Below are positions 10,950 to 23,768 of a stretch of 64,000 nucleotides of DNA, piece after piece. Within the stretch, counting starts at the first letter, position 1. Every line of letters starts with the position of its first letter. The translations under genes were made by a program, and so were the position numbers. The stretch is from assembly GCA_009103225.1 (NCBI GenBank), contig RHPI01002069.1, positions 459,378-523,377 of the forward strand, read 5' to 3'. The stretch comes from Chlorokybus atmophyticus. Taxonomy: Eukaryota; Streptophyta; Chlorokybophyceae; Chlorokybales; Chlorokybaceae. The notes below the pieces were generated by a model that was given only the letters and a program-made list of their open reading frames with translations, was not told the origin of the DNA and did not search any database.

Positions 10950-13900
10950 ATGAAGATTATAGACAAGGTGCGGCAGGCGGAAAGCGAGGGGCGGAACTAC
11001 TTCTCCTTTGAGTACTTTCCTCCCCGTACAGATGAGGGCGTGGACAACCTGTTCGAGCGCATGGACCGCATGGTAAGCCTGTCCGAGACATGCACTCACG
11101 TTTTCAGTTTCTCACTTTCTCCCCGCTTTTAGCTGATCATAACAGGGTCAGCGTCCCGTTGCTCTGCACTTGCATGCTGTTCTGCTGCGAGGGGTGTTGT
11201 TTGTCAGCTAGCATTGTGATTGTTATAGCCCAGTCGGGTTCACCTTGCGATGTAGTGGGCTGAGCTGAAAATTGTGCTGTGTTATTATGGTTTGGAGTAC
11301 AGCTGTAGCTGTTCTTTCAGATTGTTTCTTTCAGTCAAACCAAATAGAAGTGTTGAGATGTTGACTTATTTACACGCGCACATTGTGCCAAGGCCCTTAC
11401 CAGTGGTAACAAGTCAGCTGGTATTCGTGTGTGCTGTCCTCCAAGTTGTGGTGCATGCATGATGACACTGGTGGTGCAGCTCATTACTGCTTACGTGCAG
11501 GTGGCTCACGATCCCCTTTTCTGTGACATCACGTGGGGTGCTGGAGGCTCCACATCAGAGTTGACGCTCGACATCGCCAGCAAGATGCAGAATATGGTAT
11601 GAAGTGGTGCTGTGCATTCCTCCTTCTGCTTTGACACACAATGATGCTCGAGTTACACTATGAGGTGCTGCTTGTCGTGTTGGTACTGTTGTTGCATCGA
11701 TGTCTCACCTGGTGTTAAGGCCGGTAGTGCTTTTAGTAGTCACCATTTACTATTAACGATAACTGTTTCAGCACATACTGATTTCTGCACGGTTATGTTG
11801 GGAACAGATTTGCGTTGAGACGATGATGCATTTGACGTGCACCAACATCACGCGCGAAAGCGTGAGTGAGACGATCCGCGCGGTGAAGAAGTCCGGTATC
11901 CAGAACATTCTGGCGTTGAGGGGAGACCCGCCCAAGGGCCAGGACACCTTTACAGCGATTGAGGGCGGCTTTGCATGTGCGCTTGATCTGGTATGTTCAC
12001 GAATGCTCCTTATATTCATGCAGCATGTGAAGTGTGTTTGCAACATGCTGAAAGCAAGAGGGTTGCCTTTGCAAGTTAGAAGACTTCTCTGTGTTCCAAT
12101 CTGGTGTCATGCAGGTGAAGTACATTCGAGCAGAGCATGGTGATTACTTTGGCATAACAGTTGCAGGCTATCCTGGTACGTTTATCCTGGCACATATTTT
12201 GTTGGAGAGCTTGTCTTGGGAGTAGCACACATCAAAGCATGCTGTGGTATAGAGTTGGGCTCGTGTTGCATATGTGTCTACTACCAGCATGCAGATATCG
12301 TGGCTTGGACTCTTGTTGAATGTCCCTTGTTTGCAGAGGCTCACCCGGACTCCATCGGGGAGAGCGGGGAAGCGTCGCAGGAGGCATACCAGAAGGACTT
12401 GCACTACCTCAAGCAGAAGGTGCATAGCTTTGCTGTTATTGTTGCCGACAATGCTCAGAGGTTATTGCGAATGTTGTGTATGTACGCTGAACATTTTCTG
12501 TAAGTGTGCAATGTAGGTAGGAAACTCATTAGGCTGTATTGTTGCGCACAGATTGATGCCGGTGGCGACATGATTGTCACGCAGCTTTTCTACGACGTGG
12601 ACAGGTTTCTGCAGTTTGTCAAGGACTGCAGACTCATTGGCATCAACTGTCCGATTGTGCCCGGCATTATGCCCATCAACAACTATAACGGCTTCAAGCG
12701 CATGACAGGCTTCTGCAAAACAAAGGTGCGTGCAAATTATACTCACATCAAGGTCTAGTAGCTTGTTGTAAGCGTGTACCAGAATTCTTGCAGTTAGGCC
12801 ATCATCTATGACAGCCCTCAAGCAACATCGGATGAAGGGTGACTTTTACGGTAGTGTACGGTCAGCTCAGCCACTGTTGCATTAGTAATATATTTTTGTA
12901 GACGACAATGTCGCCACCGAAACAAGGCACTGGCAACAGTATTGAGTGCACGTACCCATGGGAAAGTATCAAGCCCTTGTACTCAGTTTAAGGTTGTATA
13001 TGTGGTTGTTGCGCTGCAGGTGCCGAAGGAGGTGCATGACGCGCTTGAGCCTATTAAGGACAACGAGGAGGCGGTGAAGGCGTACGGTATCCATTTGGGG
13101 AGGGAGATGTGCAAGAAGCTGGTGGATGCAGGCGTGAAGGGCTTCCACCTGTACACCCTCAACCTGGAGAAGAGCGTGCTGTCCATTCTGCAGCAGCTCG
13201 GCTTCGTCAGCAGCACCCGCCTGCCCCGCGCCCTTCCCTGGCGACCACCCACCAACGCCAGGCGCCACGGCGAGGACGTTAGGCCCATCTTCTGGTAGGT
13301 TTCTTTTCTCATTGACGTTGAGGACACTTGTTGGTTGGATGTTTCATCATCGGGGCATGGTTTGGTTGGCACACGGCAGTACATGGCATATTGCATTGGT
13401 TGCTGCTGGGGAGCCAGTTGATTGCAATCACTTGCTAAGAATGATGCTTTCTTATAGTAATATACTGAGATGCACACGCCGTGTGATCAGACGGGCAGCA
13501 GCATTGACTTGTTGCTGTTATGGAGTAATACCGAAAGCCTTGTGTGCCTGTGCAGGGCAAACAGGCCGAAAAGCTATATCTCGCGCACAGTGGACTGGGA
13601 TGACTTCCCTCATGGTCGATGGGGGGATTCACGCAGTCCAGCGTTTGGAACACTGGCGGACTATCAGGTGCACGAGTCATTTGGCAGTGCAATGGTCAAC
13701 TCCTTTCCGAGTCATGTGGAGCTGTTGGTGTTGGTGTTGGTGTTGACAAGCTGCTGTTGCATTACATACTAGTGCACTCACTTCTTTCCCTTGTTTCCGG
13801 CTGCATCATAGCAGTTCATGAAGCCAAAGTCGAAGTCAAAGAAGATCCGGGAGCAGTGGGGAGTCGACGTGACGTCTGAGGAAGACATTTTTGAGGTGTG

Positions 13901-14889
13901 TGTATGGTATTTGGGTATGTTGTACATGTTGCATATATCTAAGACCATTGACAACAGACGTGCATTGTCGTACGCGTGTCACATGTATGGTTCCTGAGTG
14001 CATGTCCGTCAGGTTTTTGAGAGGTACTGCGCTGGCGAGATCACGGCGATACCGTGGTCAGAGTCGGATGGTCTTCAGCCGGAGAGCAAGCAGATCGACC
14101 AGGAGTTGATGCAGATGAACAAGAAGGGCTTTTTGACAATCAATTCGCAGCCGCGAGTCAATGGCGCACCTTCCGATACGCCCGGAGTGGGTCAGTAATG
14201 ATGTTTAAGCAAGCTCTTGTGCAATGTCGTTTGACGGTGGGGTACCGACTACCTGGAATGTGCTTTGTGTGCAGGCTGGGGCAGAGCCAATGGATATGTT
14301 TACCAGAAAGCTTACGTGGAGTTCTTTACGGGCCCGGAGAGGCTACAGTCTCTGCTGGCGAAGCTGTCTCAGTACCCCAGCTTGACCTACCATGCGGTCA
14401 ACTGCAGGGGAGACACCAAGTCCAATGTGTCACCCAACGACGTGACGGCTGTGACTTGGTATGTGCTGGGTTGACTTGTTTTGCAGCAGGTCCATTGGCA
14501 ACTGTCCGTTGGTTGATTGCGGGAACGCTGTGTTGACGCCGTTGTTCTGCAGGGGAGTGTTTCCGGGCAAGGAGGTCATTCAGCCCACCATTGTTGACCC
14601 GAAGAGCTTTATGGTGTGGAAGGATGAGGCGTTCGACATCTGGATTTCAGAGTGGTCATCCATGTACCCGGACAATTCGGAATCCAAGAAGTTGATTGAG
14701 AGGGTGCGTATTGTCTGCGTTGTGAATACTGTAACATGGAGTTTATGCTGCAAGTGCACTTGCGCTGTGAAGACTGACTCAACCCCACTGACATGCTTTT
14801 CACAGGTACATGACACATATTGGCTGGTCAATATCGTTGACAACGACTACGTCCGAGGAGATATGTTTGCCATTTTCAGGGACTTGTAG
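10950..14889 (+). CDS. MTHFR: Methylenetetrahydrofolate reductase
   Basis: Thirteen exons (10950-11072, 11501-11596, 11808-11990, 12115-12175, 12337-12419, 12552-12725, 13020-13294, 13556-13667, 13815-13895, 14013-14190, 14275-14458, 14553-14703, 14806-14889) give a complete 594-residue protein, the plant length. It reduces 5,10-methylene-tetrahydrofolate to 5-methyl-tetrahydrofolate, supplying methyl groups for methionine synthesis. The N-terminal FAD barrel (about residues 1-300) has [45 protein letters not shown] and QLFYD. The C-terminal half has [29 protein letters not shown] and, near the end, [14 protein letters not shown]; this domain binds S-adenosylmethionine in animals and yeast, whereas plant enzymes are reported to be NADH-linked and not inhibited this way. 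The first intron, over 400 bases, is the longest. All borders are GT-AG. Confidence 0.96.
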
Positions 14890-15636
14890 CGTTATTTGTA
14901 GGTAAAGGGTATCCGCCTGTTGTGCTGCTACAATAGCGCAATTGTTGTGCTATGTTGGCGATTTGCTTGCTCGAATGCCACCCGAGAGTCAGCAACTGGG
15001 TATCGGCTTCACTAGTGTCTGCTCTATGTCAGTTACCAACATTTTCATATGACATCGTGGCAATATACCTTGTCCCGAGTGGAGCCTTGATTTGACTTGC
15101 AGCCTACTGCAGTGGGAATTTCGTGCGATATGTTAGCACTTCCTTGACAATAGTGGCAGGGCTGGGACCTGGTGGCTAGTTAGCTAATGCCTCCGGTTGT
15201 CACTGCAGATGTAAAGACAGCACTGCGTCAAGAGGCTTCTGCTGTGCAATGCTTTCATCTGATGGCATGGCACGTACTGTGGTCAGAAGCTAGATTGATA
15301 GCTTATATGTAAGGAAGCATGCCAAAAATGCATCTCAAGTGACCACTGGCCAGCTAATAGCACAAGCTGGACCCTGCCAGCTTATGTGTAAATAGCTTGA
15401 CTTCAGGGACCTCTCCTGCAGTCAACTACTTGCTTTATTGCTACTGGGCTCTCTATGCAAGAGCTTTATTACTGTGCTTTATGTAAAGCTACCTGTACAT
15501 ATTGCGTTGATGTGAAAAATTGCCTGGTCTCACCGGCATTGGGGACGCCCCTTGATATGGCAGGAACATCTGCTAACACAGCACGCATCAGCATACATAC
15601 CGCCGAGAACAGACCACTGGTTGTTGGCGGCAGCAA
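14890..15636. other. Convergent 3' spacer (MTHFR / ankyrin-PAS gene)
   Basis: No coding potential was recognised. Related words such as CAGCTTATGTGTAAATAGCTT and GATAGCTTATATGTAAGGA recur around 15298-15400. It presumably holds the 3' untranslated regions of the two converging genes. Confidence 0.4.
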
Positions 15637-18600
15637 CTAAGCACTGACCTGTGGTCCGCGAGGAAGCAGGGTAGGGTTGTTGGGGAGCACCGCCATGTCA
15701 CGAGGGTAGTACCTGGGAGTCGGTACCATGTAAGGTGGTGCCATCGGCTGGGGGCTGAAGTTGTTCTGCGCCATGTGGTGGCCCCAGTACGGCGCCTGGC
15801 TGCTGGGTCCCATTCCCGATAGGATAGGGCGTGTCATGAACTGCTGCAACTGCGGCCGCTGCTGCAGCGGCTGAGGTGAACTGTGAATTACAGGCTGCAT
15901 GTCTTTATCGTCAGGTGCGTCCGCACCTTCAATGACTCGCTCAATGCAGCAGACCTCATAAGGGAGTGCGGGCTGCACGACATGGTGATCAGCTACAGTC
16001 AACAGGACTGGCAGCAACTTGTGTTTGCCGCTTGTGAGCACACTACTCCAAACCAGGTGCGCTGTACCTTGAGCTTTAAGTCGTGCAAAATGACCTTGTA
16101 GCTGGCTTCGACCATGACACTGCCACCGTTCTTGCACTGTCTACGGAAGCTGAACAAGCCCTTCAGAGCGATGGGCACCTCCTTGTCTTCCGAGGCGTCT
16201 TTGATGATGTCCGCGCGCAAACCGTTGAAGAACATTGGAAAGTCCACTCTGACCTGTGTGAGTGTGTGTGTGTATAGTACCACTCAGTACCCCAAGCATG
16301 TCAGTTTAGCAGCCAGTCAGTCCTTCGTTACCTGTTCCACATCTTCAGGATGCGCATGGAGCATGAAGTGATGGCCGACGTACTCGAGAGGCGAGTACCC
16401 ATAATTCTCTTCACAAGTTGTAGACATGCGAAGCACCTGATAGCAACACATTTGTCAAGCCCATTCAGCTGACAACAGTGATGCACATGACCATGCTGAC
16501 GATCCCACAGGCAAGCCAGGACCTTGCCGTTCGGGTCAAACAGCAACAACACATCCGGCCAGCACGCCCCGAACGGTCCACAATCTGGCCATTTTGCCGT
16601 CCTCAGCGCCAGCTGTGCCGCCGTCTCCTGAGTAGTTGGCAAAGGGCTAACAACTTCGTCGACAGAAAGCTTCTGCTGGCGCTTGGCGAGCATGTCCCGC
16701 TCGTCTGTGGAAGCGAGGTACACGCATTGCGTTGGTGGACTAGGCGATTGGTTACGCATTTCCATGGTCTGCTTGACAACAACCGCTTTATTAGTCATCT
16801 AGTCACTGCCAATACACATGCACCAAACACAATGACACCCAGATACGCAGTGTACCTGCTTGACCCAGTGCTCGTAGTCTTGCTGAGGTCGTGTTGCCAT
16901 TACATTACGCTCCACCACAACATACAGCAACCGGTCGCTCCTTGGCTCCACGCCCGTCCGCTTGGTCACCTCGTACCAGATGAGCCTCCCGTCCTTGTGC
17001 ACTCGTCTGTAGCGCAAGCAGTGCGCTCGAGATGGGTCCAACGGTGCATCTGGCCCCGATGCAGTAGACTGCAAAGATTTGCACGACCGTGTTGGTTACC
17101 TCATGCACAACGTTGAGCCAATTGTTAATATGAAGTGAAAGCCTACAGCATACCTGATGGATGACCCAAAGGTCCTCAAAAAAGATGGTGTCGAACCCTG
17201 GCTTTCCAACCAGCTCGCTGGGCCTGTATCCCAGCTCGTCAAATACCGTATCCGATACATGCGCTGTGAGTGGCGTGTTGATGTAAAAGAGCCAGATGAC
17301 ATCTTGAGATAGCCTCGCTGCAGCTCCCAACAATGACATCTCGTCTTCCAGAGCCTTCTTCTGAGAGATGTCGCGCGCAACCATCATCACCTGAGAAACA
17401 GGTTTTCGTGTTCTTGGCTGAGCCTGCAAGCTTACAAGTCCACGTAGAAAACCAATGCTTGTCTACATGTAAGCAGCACCTTGACTGCTCCTTTAGCGGA
17501 AGTCACAACGCGTACTCCGCTTGCTGTCATCCAGATGATAGTATTATCACGACGTACGAAACGGAACTCAAAAGGCTTGGGCAGATCCATTGTTGCCTGC
17601 CGTACGCATAGGCAAGGTTACATAACAAGCGCATGACAGCAGTTCTTAGTTATTCACACAAACCTGTGGGTTTTGGACGCGTTCACGTATCACAGCTTCA
17701 ACATGAAGTCTGTCCTGCAGTACTCAAGCAGACGGAATCAGTTCTGCCAAAACGCTCCACTGTAGAGTGATGCACGGCCAACATGCATCCCATTACCTGC
17801 GTCTTAAGCAGTTCAAAGGCATTGCGACCTATCAACTCTGCCGCCCGGTAACCAAGAATGGCTGCTCCCGCAGGAGAGACACTCGTGATCATCCCGCACG
17901 GTTGCATCTCCAACTTAAAGTCGTGCGCGAGCTCGTCGAACACCCTGGCGCGCTGCAAGTCCTCTTCCATGGCTCTGTCAAACAAATGTGCCATCCAGTG
18001 AACTTCAGTTCTGTAAACAAACATAAACCGCGCAAAGTTGTTGAGTAATGCTAACGATCTCAAGCACTTGCTTCAGGTCTTTGCCGGTGACTGAGGTGCC
18101 AACAGACTCGTCTCTCATTTGCCGGTAGGCTATCCAGCCGGCCTGATAGCCCGGCACCTCCGAGGATGCATACTTGGGGGATGAGTTGCAATCACCAAGT
18201 CCATGAAGACCACCACTCCGGCGCTCGCGAACTTGCTCAGCCGGTTTGCGAAAAACTTGCCTCTGCCAGCAGCAAAAGCAGCAAAACCAATATTGCGCGT
18301 GAATGCATGATGTGCCGTACTGGTGATGAGGCAAGCCATCCCGAATGATACACATGCCACGTGATGTACTCAAATAAGAACATGTCACAGGAGTCATCAT
18401 CATCTGCGTGACAACATGTTAGTGCAGCAGAGCAGGCCGTACCTCACAGACGAGTTGCATGCCCACTCGGCGTCGCTGTTCCTCATTCTTGAAGGCCTCA
18501 TGTAGTTCCTGGTTGCGGACGAGATGCACGTACGACTGCCCGTTGTGCGCTACGAGGCTCGCACCGGACTTCAGCAGCAATTTGATTATGTCCACTTGCT

Positions 18601-19688
18601 TATTCGCGATGGCCATGTCCAAGGCGCGAAGCCCCGCCCTATTCTCCGCATCCACATGGAACTTCCCCGAATCCAGCAAACTCTTGCACACGCGTTTGTG
18701 CCCGTTGCTTGCAGCCAGGTGCAGTGCAGTTGTCCCATCTCTGTCGGGTGCTGCCGACACAACCTGGAGGATGAGACTTGTTGCCATCAGAGCAGAGCAG
18801 AAAGCAAGGCAAGACACAAGTCAGTGGAGTGTCAAATATGCGTACCCGTTCGAGCAGAAGGTTGACCACCACTGCATGTCCAGCATTGGCGGCGGCCATA
18901 AGCGAGCTCCATCCTGCAATGTTACGAGCGTCGGCGTCTGCACCGGACTCGAGGAGCGCTAAAACTGCGGCAACATGCCCCAAGTTGGCCGCGAAGTATA
19001 TCGCTGTCTCGTGCGCTGCATTCCGCGCCTACAATGACGACACATTTGGTCAACTGTTATCTGCAGAAGTCAAGCTAAGCAATCCAAGCTTGCGCTCTGG
19101 AATCACCTCAAGAGCAGCGTGTGAGTGCGCAAGCACAGGCACAATGTCTGCACTGCCGGTTATTGCAGCCAACATCAATGGCGTGTGCCCCGCAGAGTTT
19201 GCGGCGTTGACATCTGCACCCGCAGCTACCAGGTCGGTCACCAGCTGCGAGGAAAATCAAAATTGAGCCTTGGCAAACCTATGCAGCTGGTACAGCTGAC
19301 AATGCACAAAGCCACTGCCCACCTTCAGGTCACCACCCGAGATGGCCAAACGCAATAGCGAACACTGGTCTTCCCCAACCTCATCGCCCACCTCCGCCTG
19401 CCAGAGCGCGGGCGTAAGTTGGAATTGACAAACAGCAGTGCTCAGTGCCTGCTGATGCATACAACGTCACTTCAATCAGCTGACCTGCAGCACAACGCGT
19501 AGCATGTTGACAGTAGAAGGGGAGGCATGCGCGCAAGTTTCTGCCACGGAAATGGCTGCGTGGGCGAGCGCCAGAACCCATGCCAGTCGCGCTTGCGGAC
19601 CTGCGCTCTTGGCATCTTCGCTGGTGACCGGGAACGACGACAGCTGCCGTATGGGGCATGCCAACGCCTCGCGCAGCAGCACCATCAC
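15637..19688 (-). CDS. Ankyrin-repeat plus triple PAS-domain protein, probable sensor
   Basis: In transcript order, exon 19485-19688 (start MMVLLREALACPIRQ; exact ATG uncertain) is followed by 19323-19397 and exons encoding about five ankyrin repeats (SAGHTPLMLAAITGSADIV; LGHVAAVLALLESGADADAR; SSLMAAANAGHAVVVNLLLE; DGTTALHLAASNGHKRVCKS; ALDMAIANKQVDIIKLLL), reaching about 18440. A linker with VGMQLVCE and TGKDLKQ follows, then three PAS folds: PAS1 (SPAGAAILGYRAAELIGRNA, then EFRFVRRDNTIIWMTASG and VARDISQKK), PAS2 (DELGYRPSELVGKPGFDTIF, then LRYRRVHKDGRLIWYEV) and PAS3 (VLLLFDPNGKVL, EENYGYSPLEYVGHHFML, AHPEDVEQV). The tail is rich in proline, glutamine and methionine. No kinase, DNA-binding or LOV cysteine motif (NCRFL type) was found, so the output is unknown. 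Ankyrins suggest protein binding and PAS suggests redox, ligand or dimerisation sensing. Borders after 16100 are approximate. Confidence 0.72.
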
Positions 19689-21200
19689 TCTTACGAAACC
19701 ATCCGCTTAAAGGCACACTGTCTGCCTTTACTGAACCCTAACCCACCCTTCAGACCTCGCTGAATCTGACCTCAAGAATCCAATCGAGCACCTGTTGGGA
19801 TCAACACAATCGGTCGCATGCATCAAGTAGTGGTAGTGGACAAGTTGCGGCAACAGCGTGCATAACGCTGCTGAATGTGACACTGCATTGTTCATACAGC
19901 ATTAATTAAGTGACGGTGTAGAGATGTGCCATGCAGTGCACATAAATGCAACAGTGAGCGCCTTTATGTGCTGCGCACAATAGCATGCACTGCAAGCAAG
20001 CGGCATCCGTCTTTGTTGTAATCGGCCAGTGTGAACCTGCTGCATGCCGGCTAACTAGCTATGCAATTGACGAGAAGTGCCACAAGGCGGCAATGCCAGC
20101 GGCTCCCAAAGACCTGTGCACCTAGGGAAGCACCTCACACGCCAATGACTTTAACACACTCACCTCACTCGCCCCCGCTCTGCCGCCGCCGCTCATGTCA
20201 AGTAGATTGCAGCCAAGTAAGTCCGCACAAGGCCAGATGGCCTGGCCAGCGCGCCGTAGCTGCGCAAGTCCTCTCAAGCGCCACACCTCCGCACGGAATT
20301 GCAATGCTACACCATCACACCACCGCTGTTCCACGTTGCCGTGAAACCGTGCTCCCGCCTCCGTCGCCGCCTCCGTCACCTCCACCGCCACCCACACCGC
20401 CGCCGCCCGTCCACGCTCCGTCGCTGACAGGCAGCGGCCGCAGCTTCAAGCTCACGTTTTGGCATTGAGCTTTTAGTTTTGGGTTGCGCTCATCATCAAT
20501 GCTCCACAATTAGGGCTGACGAAGCACACTTGGTACCAGACTGCCAAAATGCAAGCCCCTCGTTATATATGGTACCACTGCACGTCACCTCCTACAGGAC
20601 AATCAAATGAACCTCATTGGGTGGATCGGCACTGTGCATGTTCGAACGACATCTTTACCACGCCAAGGCGGATTGCAGGATGCGGCCTGCTGAACCAGAC
20701 CAGGCCTTCCAAGTCGGTGGAGGCGCTGTTCAGGCGCTGTCATGAACCAGGTGAACCAGCAACTCAACTCGATACTCAACAAGTGTCAAGCAGGTGAACT
20801 GACCCGGCAGGTATCCGGGCACGTTGCAGTCAACTATTGGTTTGAGCACGTCGCTTGGGTGTCAGGTTGGGGAGAAGCGCAATCACAAGTTGTGATCCAC
20901 GGTGAATCAGTCACAACTGCGCGATGCACGCGATCTGTTAAGTTTAGTTACCGGGTAGGCTAGATGTTGAGTTGACGTCGTTGAACTTGGTAAGGGAGCA
21001 TGCGTTGGCAAGCGAACCGCCGCGAATTGTGGGCATTCAGTTCAATGGCTTCACTCGCGGAAGCAGCTGCGCAACACGTGCGCTGCGTACGAGTTGATGA
21101 AAGTATGGTGTGCGCTTTTGGTTGGCTCTGGTACACAAACTGTGAACTTGAGACATCTTATGGTAGCCTGCGGTTAAGGCGCTTCTTGAAGCCCTCCTGT
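19689..21200. other. Gene-poor spacer, GC-rich part
   Basis: This lies upstream of the ankyrin-PAS gene. A near-telobox word (AACCCTAA, 19734-19741) is close to the start codon. A CCG/CCT/CCA-rich stretch at 20350-20420 would read as poly-proline or poly-glycine and looks like low-complexity sequence, not a domain. No gene was recognised. Confidence 0.4.
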
Positions 21201-22420
21201 CCTATTTAGCGATTGAAACTGCGTTTTCATTCAATAGTTCTGATACACTGCTATGTTCAATTATGCCATCTATCATATTGCAATTGCTTACACGTGATTG
21301 TATGTAGCCGAGCACAATGCTCCATATAGGGCCCTTAAGGAGCTTGAACATGCATTATATTTGACCGTAGAACGCAGCCCCTTCCTGATATACATTGGAA
21401 CCTTGATTGATCTAACGTTGTCCATAGTAGTTATAATCAATGTAAACTCGTTGAGTATACATGTGAGGGTTGCTGTTGGTCCGTTATTTGTTCAACTGTA
21501 ATTTGTATTTGCTTAACATTCAGCGATAAAGGTCTGGCGATCCTTGTATTAACCTTACAGTATATGGCACAGAATAAATCAATACATGTATTGGTCATAA
21601 GAGCTGCGTCAAACACATTCAGAGAGGGGTTATGCAAACATATGGCACACATAAAAATACAATGCACTTATGTAGGCAAAGGTAAACAGAGCAAGTGTTG
21701 AAGTCAATTTGCTTCGACACTTGACGGTCAGAAATATGGCAATGTGATACTTGATGCGGTTATGGAATAGCACTCTGACACAATGACACATAACGGCAAT
21801 ATCAAACTTTATGCAGATATGAATAATGTGCACAACACCTAACGGCAGATCTATGGCACGCCTGAGCTATACTCATTGTGGAAGAATACAACGTTTGATG
21901 AATTAAATGTAATATAAAGTGTAATACTGTATATGACCCGCGGTGAAGTGTAACATTGTAAATAATGTAATAAAGATATGATGAGGATTGTGGTCTTGCT
22001 TTGTAATTGCACAAAGTGTTCATTTGCATCTTTAATGCGTGTGTATTGCATTTGTACAGGAGTTCATCGATTTGCTAATGTACATACATTGAAACATGCA
22101 TAAATGTGAGCATCTTATGTAATGAGCACATGTATTTGATAAGGATTGTATATATGCAAAAACTGTATGCATATCCATTATAATGTTGAAAGTTTTGTTC
22201 ACTTTGTGGATGATGCATCATGTGACTTGCCGAGTGTCGCATTTAATTACATACGTTGTAATCTGTAATGCATGCCACAACTTATACTTAAGCTTAGCTA
22301 TATATAATTAACATGTTGCTGAGAAATCGTGATGTATGTAAATTGTACAAGATGATAATTAAGCGTGGTTGATGCAGGATAGGCTACCATGTGTAGCATG
22401 CATAAGCACATATATTATAC
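21200..22420. other. AT-rich island without recognisable genes
   Basis: The composition drops sharply to AT-rich, with words such as TAATATAAAGTGTAATACTG and many short A/T runs, unlike both flanks. I see no exon, repeat array or element ends. Similar islands lie at about 35,580-36,600 and 55,880-56,500. Confidence 0.5.
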
Positions 22421-23768
22421 TTATATCGGAAATGCGCAAATCGCACTACAAAAGGGTTTGTGCAAATACATGGCACGCGTGGCATGCAACAAGCACAAGT
22501 GAGCAAGATTCGGCGGGGGCCAAAGTAGGTTTTACTAAGTTGGCAACTTTTAAGACAAACACGCTAGCTAAACTCTACCCAAAACTTTGGGCTCGACCCT
22601 CAAGCGGCAGCACGCAAGGGTCACCCATACGATGTGGGCGTGCACGAAAGTATGGTTCGTGCTGACGACCTCAGGTTGATTGCTTGAGCCATTGCTGCTT
22701 GTTGCCAACTGCCTGTCCCATTGCCACTGCATTGCACAGCATACAACAGCATTTATGGTAGCAAGTACGTGGCCTCGAGTGTATGATTAGCTGCCTTTGC
22801 TTGTCGTGCCTGCTCTGCTTGCCCTCATATGCATCTTTGCCTGAGGACGCATGTTTCTGCATGACATACCACAATCTATACCCCATAAACAACAACACAC
22901 ACAACAGTTGTATACGGCCGCATGTGCCTTATGGATTGCATGTAATGCCATCACGCACTTCACCACACCGTTCTCATAAGTAAACGGAAGCAGATTTCGC
23001 CCCAAGGGAAGAACTTTCAACTGCACCTGACTTGCTACACCTATTGCACGACATGCTTGCGTGTGTGTAATGCAACATGTGCACCAGGTCATAAGGTGAG
23101 GAGGAACGAGGCAACAACTTGCAGCTCATGGGGCCAGCATGCGCTGAACATGTAATAGCCGTATATGCTGAATAGGTGACCCTTCAATCAAAATTGCAGA
23201 AGACAGAAATATCCAAACCGAACAACTGCTCCCCACAATGTTCCCCCCACCCCATTATTGCAATTCAATGCACAGCGACAAAGCATGGAGTTGTGTAAAT
23301 GACATGGCGTGCTGGCGTGCGTATGAGTTTACTGGTGCAGTGTGATGGTGCATAGCTTTGTATGACAATGTTGCTGTACTAGTAAATTCACACGAATGAA
23401 CCCAATCGATTCATGCCCTCGTGAATATGGAATTTGCACAGTTAGCAAAGGAAGGGAAACTATGCAGATTCCAGGCACATAGGATTGATGTACATCATCT
23501 TTTAGGAAAAACACTGGCGGAAGACTTCAGGGGGGAATACAATTCGACATACAATTTGCATCCAAACACCTATAAACAATGGTTCTTCCTGCACACATCT
23601 GATAAACTCTGTGAGGACGGATTGCATAGGGCAAAACCATGCCGATGGTTTGGCCAAATGAAACAGCTTTGATGAAGCACTAGACTACCTGGAGCACGTG
23701 AACAATGCCACGAATGTACAACACATTGGCAATTCGAGGGCAAAAAGTGTTGCATGGGCTGAAAGAAC
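22421..23768. other. Spacer downstream of the NUDT-PHPT gene
   Basis: Nothing recognisable. Short open frames at 22,369-22,665 and 23,421-23,672 show no family similarity and no clear splice-linked continuation. Confidence 0.35.

Noticed and set aside
18130-18360. Hydrophobic minus-strand frame (FGMACLITSTAHHAF...) suggesting a membrane segment in the ankyrin-PAS protein
   Set aside because: The linker frame VRERRSGG...TGKDLKQ leads directly into the first PAS fold; the hydrophobic frame hits a stop and lies partly in an intron.
20061-20509. Proline-rich and glycine-rich open frames on both strands
   Set aside because: Mirror low-complexity frames of a CCG/CCT-rich stretch; no splice-linked neighbours.
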